Positions 23,921 through 34,331 of a stretch of DNA of 60,000 bases are shown here, piece by piece; the stretch's first letter is position 1; each line of letters opens with the position of its first letter. The stretch is taken from assembly GCA_949358305.1 (NCBI GenBank), contig OX442319.1, forward strand, positions 12,216,001-12,276,000. Direction: 5' to 3'. Position numbers and translations under genes: made by a program. Below the pieces are notes generated by a model. The model was not told the DNA's origin. It saw only the letters and a list, made by a program, of their open reading frames with translations, and ran no database searches. The DNA is from Strigamia acuminata (Eukaryota; Arthropoda; Chilopoda; Geophilomorpha; Linotaeniidae).

Positions 23921-24652
23921 GCTGCGGTTCCCTTTTACCGGCTAATCTGATTGACAAATGATTTGGTATTGTAAGACTGCATTATTCTGGAGCTGGCAAA
24001 CACTCCAGGATATCTTAAAGACAAACTTGTGCTACTTGACAGATAATGGTGAGTTGTTGCACGCTTCAATCTCATACTCTACCTTTCTCCACGTCCAACA
24101 ACTTGTTTTTGGTCCAAGTGTACTCATCTAGATTTAATGAAACCACACAACAATTCTGAATATGATTTTATTATGCTTTCTAGGAAGTTGAAGTGGAAGC
24201 AAAACCTCAAGCAGAATCTTATTGAGTTGGAAGGATGCCAAACATCTGCTGAGTCAATATTCTGAGCAACCGGCACTTGAGGGTGATCATCCCATTGGCG
24301 AAGTTTTCATTTGACCTGTCTTTAGAGTTAAAGACAATACATTAGATGTGTTTTGAACTGAATCACCCAGAATTTGACTGTATTATTAGTTTAAAAAATA
24401 TGTGTTTGCAATTAAATGATTTTGCATTCATTTATGATTTCTAGTACCGGTAACTATCATACACCGCGACTTCTATATTCGCAAGCGCGCTAACTTTTAA
24501 TGCAACCGCGCTAACTTTGGATATACCAGTAAGCGCGCTAACTTTTAATGCAAGCTGAACCAGGGCTGGACTGGAAACAAATTTATTGCCGGGAAATCTG
24601 GGTGTCAGGGCCACAATTAATGAAGTCGGGACAGGCCACACAAAGTTTAAAA
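23921..24652. other. Spacer downstream of the CBM14 gene
   Basis: No gene seen. At 24475-24560 there are three copies of a GC-rich word gcgcgctaacttttaatgca separated by short spacers, unlike the AT-rich surroundings. Confidence 0.4.
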
Positions 24653-25496
24653 TCACGATAATACCGGTGGGATAGTTGTTGAAGTTCCAGCGGTTGCAAA
24701 TGAAGTCCCTCGTGTGCTTTCCAAATATCGTCCATCACGTAACTGGCGGTAATAAGTGTAAACCACATACACAAGGTACAACTGCCGTAGAGGAGATAAA
24801 ACAAAATTTCTCTGATTTATACACAATAACTGGCAGTTTACTCACGTAGAACAGTGTGAAGAAGATGTAAATTGAACACACAGAAATTTGCAGGGTGTGC
24901 TGAAAGATTAATAACCGCCAATCGCTTAGTTTCGAAATTACGGGGAGAAATCGAAACCTACCTCTTCGGTTATTCCAAAGTACAAGAAAACTATGCTGAG
25001 GATCATAGTTGAGATGCAATGACAAGCAGCGATGAAAAACCATGGAACTATGTAAATCCTTCTTGCCTAAAACATAGAATAATATTTTTTAAATTTTAGT
25101 TTGAATGGGGTGGAATGAATATTACAGTTGCAAGGGCTTTGATCAAGCAGAAAAATCCCAAAACTCCCATAAGCAACTCATAGACTATTATGTAATAAGA
25201 CCAATTCTTTTCTACTCAATTAAATGAAGTATTGATTAATGTGTATTAAATAGGAGAAGAAACTAATGGAACCTGTAAGGATGATTCCACTGACAGTTAA
25301 CATGAATATTACATCAGGATCAAGCAGAAAAAAGAGTGCATCTATTACAGTAGCCATTGTCCAGTACTAAATAATGCAAAGATTAGGTTTTATTTCAAAA
25401 TCAATTTGTTTAATTATGTATCACCACTTCTAGTGCTGCAGCAATTGCTATTCCTCCTTTCAGAGAAATGCAAAAACAAAACTGTCCTAGTGCCAT
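24653..25496 (-). CDS. Small four-transmembrane protein, 179 aa, six exons
   Basis: Exons (minus): 25496-25428, 25366-25273, 25214-25126, 25066-24962, 24899-24846, 24781-24653; every junction is GT-AG and phase-compatible. The protein starts MALGQFCFCISLKGGIAIAA. It has four hydrophobic stretches: GIAIAAALE region; VIFMLTVSGIIL; IIVYELLMGVLGFFCLIKAL; and two adjacent segments IVPWFFIAACHCISTMILSI plus ISVCSIYIFFTLFYLYLVYV. The tail is TYYRQLRDGRYLESTRG and Ser/Thr-rich. The layout resembles the insect-expanded family of tetraspan proteins with an N-terminal CxC...L(R/K)xG box (DUF4728/Pasiflora-like), but I cannot name the gene. Function is unknown; a membrane location is inferred. Confidence 0.75.
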
Positions 25497-26011
25497 TTTG
25501 GAAATTTATATCCATTACTGATCCCATCTAGTGACGACTTAAACAAACATTAAACTATAAAAATGCATGGGTTTTATTAATTTTAAATAATTAATAATAT
25601 TTAAAAAAAAATAATCTTATTATTTCAAATTTATTTTTGAATTTCGTTATTTATTTTGGAGTTTTGACAGTAACCACCACCAGATAGCAGATAAAAATAA
25701 AATCTCTCATTTTTATTTGTATATAAAATATCTTATAAATCAAATTAAAATAATGCCAAACATTAACACAAAATTAAAACCCCAAAACAATCGAATAAAC
25801 GAGCAAATTTTTCTGAATCTACCAGCGCCGCAACGTGACAGAAAGAAACTCCAATCTCCGCCATCTTTAATCTTGCCCAACATTGCACATTATGTGGTGA
25901 CAACGGTGGTGCAAATTTCGTGTTTCCGGTATTACGGTAATATTGCATCACAGATAAACGATAAAAACCATAACCAAACACATTTCCCCACCATCTCCAA
26001 TTGCTAGATTG
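25497..26011. promoter_or_regulatory. Divergent promoter region, tetraspan gene / NFX1
   Basis: The two start codons point away from each other across 515 bp, so this stretch probably serves both genes. It is AT-rich on the tetraspan side and less so on the NFX1 side. No specific binding site is claimed. Confidence 0.35.
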
Positions 26012-29000
26012 ATGGAAAAAGACTCGCCCGCGCCCTACGCGACCGAAAATGAACCGCGGGCCTCGACTTCATATTCGCCGCGGCAACGTGGCAATCAGCG
26101 CAACTACAACCAGGGACGTCGACAGGACTTTCCCGGTCGCCGCAACGAGTTACCCCCGCGTAGAGGCTACCGGGGAGCGTCGGGCTACGACAGACGATGG
26201 AAACCGGACAACAAAAACAACAACAAAAGCAATTTCCGGGAGAAAAACGTTGAAATGTCCGTCAACGCGAAGGAATTTGTCCCTCGCAGCGCCGCGCCGC
26301 TCGCCGAGGCGGTCAGTTCGTTCGAGGGACTGCAATTGAGTCAAGGTGGAGAGATTTTGGTTTTTTGTTTGTTCGTTTGAGTTAATTTTTTTTTTTTTAG
26401 AGCCACAAGGTCGATTTCGAGCGGAAAAAGCGAATTTCGATCGGCGGGGCGAGCAGAGACGAATGATGGTGTTCGAAAATCGGAATAGTGGTCGATATAA
26501 TCCGAGGGGAAGTTGGTTTAATAAGAAGAAGTCGGGTCCGAGCGGTTTTGGAGCGTTTTGGAATGCGTCGGGCGCGAGTGAGACGAGGAAAAGCGTCGAG
26601 AAGGAGGTCAAGATATCGCAGAGAGGTCGTGAATCGAGTTTTATGTGTTTAGTCGATAGTTTTTATGCATTTTGTTGTGGTTTTTGTATTTATATATATT
26701 TTTTTTAAGAATTAATTCGAGATTTTGAACTTTTTCGATTTTTTTTTTTAATTTTTAATTTTTTTTTTTCAGATAATTTGATTGAGCAGCTGTCGCACAA
26801 CAGTTGCGAGTGCACCGTTTGTTGCGACCGGGTGAGATCGCAGGAGGCGGTTTGGAGTTGCAGTTATTGTTACAACATTTTCCATTTGAAGTGCATTCGC
26901 AAGTGGGCGGAATCGTCAGCTGCAATTGTCGAAGGTTCGATTGAGTTCGGCGACGGGACAATAGAGATTTGTTTGGATTATTTAGAATAAAATTGCATTT
27001 TCCATTCAGACCATAAAAATTCATTTTACAACCCCCCCAAAAAAAAATAGTGGGTCTAAAATCCTTTTTTTGGTCTAAAAAGTGCAGTCTTATGCAAAAT
27101 TTGCAGGTTTTTTGGTCTAAAAACCGCAATTTTTATGCATTAAATGCAGATTATGGTGCAAAGTCTAGATTCTGCGTATATAAATGTCTAAAATTGTCTA
27201 AAATTAACAATTTACGCATAATTTCATGCATAAAATTCACATTCAGTCAAATTTTGCACCTTTAACTTTGGATTTTTGTCTAAAGATTTATTTTAGCTCC
27301 TAAAAACCATAATTTTGTGTCTAAAATGCATTTTTGGTCTAAAAAGTACAGTCTTATGCAAAATTTGCAGGTTTTTTGGTCTAAAAACCGCAATTTTTAT
27401 GCATTAAATGCAGATTATGATGCAAAGTCTAGATTCTGCATATATAAATGTCTAAAATTGTCTAAAATTTACAATTTACGCATAATTTCATGCAGAAAAT
27501 TCACATTTAGTCAATTTTTGCACCTTAAACTTTGGATTTTAGTTCCTAAAAAACATAATTTTGTGTCTAAAATGCATTTTTGGCCTAAAAAACTGCATTT
27601 TGTTTCAAGTCTTGTCTCTGAATGAAAGTGTTATTGTAATTAGAAAATTTTAATTTTAAAAAATTGATCTAATTTCTGTAGGTTGTGGTTGGCGCTGCCC
27701 CGTTTGCCAACACATTTCGGACGTGATTCCGTTTCAGTATTTTTGTTTCTGCGGGAAAATGAGAGACCCGCCGTGGAACCATTACGACACCCCGCACTCT
27801 TGCGGGGAACCTTGCAACAAGGCACTTGTTGGCGACGGATGCGTCCACAAATGCCGCATCCAGTGTCATCCTGGCCCGTGTCCGCAATGCCAGATGCAAG
27901 TGGAGAGAAGCTGCGCTTGCGGACAAACTATTAAAGTATGACTATAATATTTAAATATTGCATTGTGCGTGTAAACGATAAATTTTAATGTCCAAAAGAG
28001 AATTTTGGGTCAAAGAAAATTGCATTTTCGGTCTAGAAATTGCCTTTTATGCATAAAAAGTACTTTCTAGCACTATAAATGCATAAAAAATGCATTTTTG
28101 TGCATAAAATTACACTTTTGCGCCTACAATTTCATTTTTTGTGCCTAAATTTTTATTTTTGTCTGAAATCACATTTTTATGCCCAAAATTTCATTTTTTG
28201 TGCCTAAATTTTTATTTTTGTCTGAAATCACATTTTTATGCCCAAAATTTCATTTTTTGTGCCTAAAATTACATTTTTGTACCTGAAATAACATTTTTGA
28301 GTCTAAAATTATTTTTTTTGCCTGTAAATTGAATTTTTACGTTTAAAAATGCAAAAAAAAGTGATGTTTATGGATAAAAGTACATTTTTGTCTAAAACAT
28401 AAATTTTTTTTGTCTAAAACATAAATTTTTTTTGTCTAAAACATAAATTTTTTTTGTCTAAAACATAAATTTTTTTTGTCTAAAACATAAATTTTTTTTG
28501 TCTAAAATTACATTTATGGGCCTAAAAATGACTTATTTTGCACAGTGCACAATAATAGATTTTTTTATGCTTCAGACAGACAAATTATGTCTAAAAATGC
28601 AACTTTTCTGTCCAAAAATGCATAAAATATCTTATAATTTACCTTTTTATGCCTAAAAATCAATTTTTCTGTCCAAAAATGCGCATAATTTGACTTTTTA
28701 TGCATAAAAAGTACTTTCTAGCATTATAAATGCATAAAAAATGCATTTTTGTGCATAAAATTACACTTTTGGGCCTACAATTTCATTTTTTGTGCCTAAA
28801 TTTTTATTTTTGTGCCTAAAATTTTATTTTTTGTCCCTAAATTTTTATTTTTGTGTCTAAAATCACATTTTTATGCCCAAAATTTTATTTTTTGTGCCTA
28901 AAATTACATTTTTTGTGCCTAAATTTTTATTTTTGTGTCTAAAATCACATTTTTATGCCCAAAATTTTATTTTTTGTGCCTAAAATTACATTTTTGTATC

Positions 29001-32000
29001 TGAAATAACATTTTTGAGTCTAAAATTATATTTTTGTGTCTAAAAATAATTTTTTTTTGCCTGTAAATTGAATTTTTACGTCTAAAAATGCAAAGAAAGT
29101 GATGTTTATGGATAAAAGTACATTTTTATCTAAAACTTAAATTTTTTTGTCTAAAATTACATTTATGGGCCTAAAGATGACTTAGTTTGCACAGTGTACA
29201 ATAATAGATTTTTTATTCTTTAGACAGACAAATTATGTCTAAAAATGCAATTTTTCTGTCCAAAAATGCATAAAATAGCTTAAAATTTACCTTTTTATGC
29301 CTAAAAATCAATTTTTCTGTCCAAAAATGCACACAATTTGACTTTTTATGCATAAAAATGCACATAATTTGACTTTATGCATAAAAATGCACATAATTTG
29401 ACTTTTTATGCATAAAAATGAACCTTTTAAGCGATAAAATCCATTGTTTGTTGACATTCATTATTTCTTGTAACTAGGTTGTCAGGTGCGGAATATCCGA
29501 AACCATGTTATGTGATAAAACGTGCGGACGACTACTCAACTGCCAGACGCACAGGTGCCAGAAGAAATGCCACCTGGGGACGTGCGGCGCATGCGCGGAA
29601 ACAATCGACCAAAGTAACGAGTGGCGATCGGAACGTGTGGACGGAATTTAATGAATAAATTTAATGATTTGCGCAGATTGTCATTGCGGAAAGCTGGTCA
29701 AGCAGGTGACGTGCTCGTTGGAGACGTCGCAGAGACGATTTTCGTGCGGCGCCACGTGCGGGCAGTCGCTGAACTGCGGCCGGCACACGTGCGAAAGGGT
29801 GTGCCACGGTGGGGCGTGCAACGAGTGCCAGTTGAGCCCGGAGATCGTGACTCATTGCCACTGCGGGAAGAAGAGGCTGAGCGAGTTGGGCGGCGAGTTG
29901 CGGGTTTTGTGCACCGATCCGATCGCCACGTGCGGTCAGGTGTGCGAGAAGCAACTGGCGTGCGGATCTGACGGTGAATTGGCGTTTGGAAAGTGGAAAA
30001 TTGGATGAAAGTTTGGTTTGAATTGTGGAAATTTGATGGGAATTGGATTTCAAATGTGAAAGTTTGATGGAAATTTTATAAAAATATGAAAATTCGGGTG
30101 GAATTTCATAAAAATGTGAAAATTCGGTGGAAATTTCGTTTAAAATGTGGAAATTCGTGAAAATTTTATTTAAAATATGAAAATTCGTTGGAAATTTCGT
30201 TTAAAATGTGAAAATTTGGTGGAAATTTTGTTTAAAACGTGGAAATTCGTGGAAATTTTGGTTAAAATGTGAGAATTTGATGGAAATTACTTAAAAATGT
30301 GAAAAATCAATGGGAATTCCATAAAAATATGAAAATACGATGGAAATTCCATAAAGATATGAAAATACGATTGAAATTCCATAAAAATATGAAAATACGA
30401 TGGAAATTCCATAAAAATTTGAAAACACGATGGAAATTCCATAAAAATATGAAAATTTGATGGAAATTCCGTTTCCCGTGTAAAGATTCCATAAAATTCA
30501 ATTCCAAATGTGAAAAAATTAAATTTTCCATTTCAAATGTGAAAGTAACAATTTTTCCAAATCTCCACAATTCAAAAAACAAATTCAAAAAAAAATTCTA
30601 TTAGTTTAAAAATTCGAATTTTCTTTTACTTTATTCATTTATTTATTTATTTTTATTCTAGAAAAACCCCACACATGTCAAGCAACTTGTCACAAAGGCT
30701 CGTGCCCCACCTGCCCCCTCAAAACGCAAGTGAAATGCCGCTGCGGAAGCCTGAAGAAGGAAATCGGATGCGGCGAGAAATCGAGTCTGAAAGACTTCAC
30801 GTGCGATAAGAAATGCAAGAAGAAACGGCGCTGCGGCCGCCACAAATGCCTGCAGAAATGCTGCGTGGACGCCGAACATCGCTGCAGCCTTCAGTGCAAC
30901 AAGAAACTCTCGTGCGGATTACACAACTGCGATTCTCTGTGTCATCTGGGCAATTGTCTGCCGTGCTGGCGCACAAGTAAGAAAGCTCGTCTACTCTCGG
31001 CTTTTAATTGTTTCGCTTTGGTTTGCTCTCGAGTTTTCCTGATTTTTTTTCTTCATTTTGTCGTCACTTTTCATAATTCTGTTTAATTTTTTGTTATTTT
31101 TTGTGGTTTTTAATGATTTTTGTGATTTATTTTGTTTTTACGTAATTTTTTAAACGATTTTTCTTGATTTTTCATCACTTTTCGTGATTTTTTAAAATGA
31201 TTTTTCATGATTATTCGAGATTTTTCATGATTTTTCGAGATTATTCATGATTTTTTGAGATTTTTCATGATTTTTCGAGATTTTTCATAATTTTTCGTGA
31301 TTTTTTTCATGTTTTTAGTGGTTTTTCATGATTTTTCGAGATTTATTCGAAATTTTTCATAATTTTTCGAGATTTTTCATGATTTTTCGAGATTTTTCAT
31401 GATTTTTCGAGATTTTTAAAATAATTTTTCGAGATTTTTCATGATTTTTAGAGATTTTTCATGATTTTTCGAGATTTTTCATAATTTTTCGTGATTTTTT
31501 CATGTTTTTAGTGATTTTTCATGATTTTTCGAGATTTATTCGAAATTTTTCATAATTTTTCGAGATTTTTCATAATTTTTCGAGATTTTTCAAGATTTTT
31601 CGAGATTTTTAAAATAATTTTTCGAGATTTTTCATGATTTTTCGAGATTTTTCATGATTTTTCGAGATTTTTTCATGATTTTTCGAGATTTTTTCATGAT
31701 TTTTCGAGATTTTTTCATGTTTTTTCGTGAATTTCCTTCATTCATTACATTTTTTCTATATTTATTCATTTCTTCATTTGTTCTTTTGACTAGGTTTCGA
31801 TGAGCAATTTTGTCACTGCGGCGCTTCGATTCGTTATCCGCCAATTCCATGCGGCACCAGACCTCCGGAATGCCAGAAACCGTGCGCGAGAAGTCATCCG
31901 TGCGCGCATCCGGTTGCGCATAATTGTCACAGCGAACAAACGTGTCCACCCTGCACTTACTTGACGGAGAAATTATGTTCCGGCGAGCACGAAGTGAGCA

Positions 32001-32302
32001 TTCTGAACCAACCTTGAATTACCAATCGTTTTAATCGTTCTTCCCCTAGCTACGAAGCAACGTCCCGTGTTACCTGACGGTCGTGTCGTGCGGCCACCCG
32101 TGCAACAAACCGCTGCCGTGTGGCATCCACAACTGCCCGTTGACCTGTCATTGCGGACCGTGCTTGAAACCCGGCAACAAATGCTCTCTCCCCTGCACCA
32201 GACTCAGAGCCGCTTGCAACCACCCGTGCGCGCAGCCCTGCCACGGCCAACGCCCGTGTCCGCAGTCGTTTTGCAAGGCTAAAGTACGAAATCATGATTA
32301 AA

Positions 32303-32334
<32 letters not shown>

Positions 32335-33794
32335 TAGGTTTTGGTGACCTGTGAATGCGGCCATTTGTCCGAGACGATTTCGTGCGCCGAGAACCAGCGC
32401 ACGCTGAAGCACGCTGCGGCGGCCTCGATGGCGTCCAAGCTGTGTGGTCTGCAGCAGGGGGAGTCGGTGGACATCAGCGAACTGGTTCCACGAAACGGGA
32501 AGAACCGCCGGCTCGAGTGCAACGAGCAGTGCGCTCTGATTGAGCGCAACAGACGGCTCGCGCTGGCCCTTCAGATACGCAACCCGGAACTGACCAACAA
32601 GCTGGGCCCGCCGTCTTATACGGATTTCCTTAAGGATTTCACAAAGGCTAATTTGCGTTTCATAACCAACGCGTACACGAAGTTCAGCGAAGTGGTGCAG
32701 AACGCTAAACAGTCGAAGCAGAAAAGCAGGAGTTATGCGTTTCCACCGATGAATCGCGAACAGAGGCGCGTTATTCACGAATTGGGCGAGTATTTCGGGT
32801 GCACTACGCAGAGTTATGACGAGGAGCCCAAGAAAAATGTCGTCGCGACTGCGCTAAGGTGATTTCTTAGGGATGGGATTGCAAAGGAGATTTTTAGTGG
32901 TTTTGGGGAGAAATTGTATATATTGTGGGTGAAAAAATGGATTTTTGAGTGAAAAATTGGATTTTTGGGTGAAAAATTGGATTTTTGGGTGAAAAATTGG
33001 ATTTTTTTAAATGAAAAATTGGATTTTTTTAAATGAAAAATTGGATTTTTTTAAATGAAAAATTGGATTTTTTTAAATGAAAAATTGGATTTTTTTAAAT
33101 GAAAAATTGGATTTTTTAACGAAAAATAGGATTTTTGGGTGAAAAATTGGATTTTTGAGTGAAAAATTGGATTTTTGGGTGAAAAATTGGATTTTTGGGT
33201 GAAAAATTGGACTATTCGGTGAAAAATTGGATTTTTGGGTGAAAAATTGGATTTTGGAGTAGAAAATTGAATTTTGGAGTAGAAAATTGAATTTTAAAGT
33301 AGAAAATTGAATTTTAGAGTAGAAAGTTGAATTTTAGAGTAGGAAATTGAATTATTTAGGGTAAAAAATTGGATTTCTTTTAATGAAAAATTGGATTTCA
33401 ATTAATAAAAAATTGGATTTTTTTAAATAAAAAATTGGATTTTTTTTAAATGAAAAATTTGATTTTTTTTTAAATGAAAAATTAGATTTTTTTAAATCAA
33501 AAATTGAATTTTGGCTAAAATATTGCATTTCAATACGCAGAGATAAGAGTTGGCTTCCATCAGTGAGCATAATGACCGTTGTTGAACGAGAGAGTGTCCG
33601 TCAACGAGCTCCTCCGCCGATCCCTCACCGCGTGCAAAACAACAGCAAGTAAAATAAAAGAAAATAAAAGAAAATAACCAATTTAGTAATTTGGCTTTAA
33701 TCAATTTCGATTGATTTTTAGAACCGACGTTACAAATATCAATGTAACCACATGCACGACTACGGCTAGTTGTGAAACTAAACCACCGATTAAT
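26012..33794 (+). CDS. stc: NFX1-type zinc-finger protein (shuttle craft), RING + NFX1 repeats + R3H, 12 exons
   Basis: NFX1 proteins regulate transcription and mRNA and can act as E3 ligases. Exons: 26012-26345, 26401-26625, 26773-26934, 27682-27935, 29478-29613, 29677-29973, 30662-30976, 31794-31993, 32050-32283, 32338-32858, 33541-33648, 33722-33794; about 952 aa. Residues 82-91 ([10 protein letters not shown]) match a PAM2 motif that binds poly(A)-binding protein. A C4HC3 RING lies about 198-260 ([10 protein letters not shown] ... GWRCPVCQ), split by the intron at 26935. NFX1 zinc fingers follow (CGxHxCxxxCHxGxCxxC units). The R3H core is [17 protein letters not shown]. The last exon ends at 33794 as read, but the next frame encodes [11 protein letters not shown] up to 33816, like the family's usual ending; an extra A in the A-run at 33780-33783 would explain this. 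Confidence 0.93.
27040..27610. repeat. Direct duplication of about 280 bp in NFX1 intron 3
   Basis: The segments about 27040-27310 and 27320-27600 are near-identical. Both contain 'ggtctaaaaa(a)gt(g/a)cagtcttatgcaaaatttg' and 'atgcattaaatgcagattatg'. The block is itself built from a TCTAAAA-containing motif. Confidence 0.85.
27990..29440. repeat. TTTTTGTGCCTAAA minisatellite with higher-order duplication
   Basis: Units of 20-35 bp built on 'gtgcctaaaattacattttt' fill NFX1 intron 4. On top of this there is a roughly 650-700-bp duplication: 'gcataaaaagtactttctagca' at about 28050 recurs at about 28705, and 'gcacagtg(c/t)acaataatagatt' at about 28540 recurs at about 29190. Confidence 0.88.
30010..30520. 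repeat. About 30-bp minisatellite in NFX1 intron 6
   Basis: Units of 'aaaatatgaaaatacgatgg' + 'aaattccat', about 15 copies with drift. Open frames on the minus strand ([10 protein letters not shown]-type) are artefacts. Confidence 0.88.
31100..31740. repeat. 20-bp minisatellite in NFX1 intron 7
   Basis: More than 20 copies of gatttttcatgatttttcga with variants (ttcataatttttcgagat). It runs almost up to the 3' splice site of the next exon. Confidence 0.9.
32309..32335. repeat. ATTG microsatellite
   Basis: About six tandem ATTG units fill the short intron between NFX1 exons 9 and 10, ending at the 3' splice site. Confidence 0.9.
32920..33520. repeat. 20-bp minisatellite in NFX1 intron 10
   Basis: About 28 copies of 'gaaaaattggatttttgggt', with sub-blocks in which 'gggt' is replaced by 'taaat' or where 'gaattttagagtagaaaatt' dominates. 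Confidence 0.92.
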
Positions 33795-34331
33795 TACTTT
33801 GACTACAATCCATAGGAAAAGTTATTATTATTTTTATTATTATTATTAATATTAATTATTAAGTATTAATTATTATTTTTAAATAAGCTTAGGAAAAGCA
33901 ATTTGAGCTCTGTATGGTCTTTTTTATGTTTTTTCGTTATAAAAATGAAAAATAAAAAGGAAACTATTCCAATTTGTAAAGCAAAAGAAAAATGCATTGA
34001 AACAAATGTTTGTTAAAATTCACTACAGATGGCAGAAAACTCTAAAATGGCGATAGTTCAATCCATTTATGGCGTCATATCAATGAAAAATCCAGCCTGA
34101 CTATTGATTTCTAATTCTAGGTGTTTAAAACTCGTTGAATTCTCGTTCTAGTTTTATTTTTGTCAAATCCTGTCGTTTTAAGTTTCTCAAAACGAAATAA
34201 AGTGATATTTTTGTAAGTATTTGCTCGGTTTGGTGCATTTTCATGCGTCACAAGTGTTGAAATGACGTCACAAATTCGTGTAAATTTAGCCGCGAGTTGT
34301 CAGCACTGGTTCGAGGTTTGAAATCAAGAAA
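33795..34331. other. NFX1 3' side / THAP gene upstream
   Basis: Holds the NFX1 3' UTR (with AATAAA-like words near 33950) and the promoter side of the THAP gene. No other gene is seen. Confidence 0.4.

Noticed and set aside
24583-25043. Minus-strand ORFs in other frames over the tetraspan gene
   Set aside because: They read through splice sites; the spliced frame gives a consistent four-membrane-segment protein.
29621-30053. ORFs on both strands over NFX1 exon 6
   Set aside because: GC-rich exon shadows; the real frame carries the NFX1 cysteine/histidine pattern.
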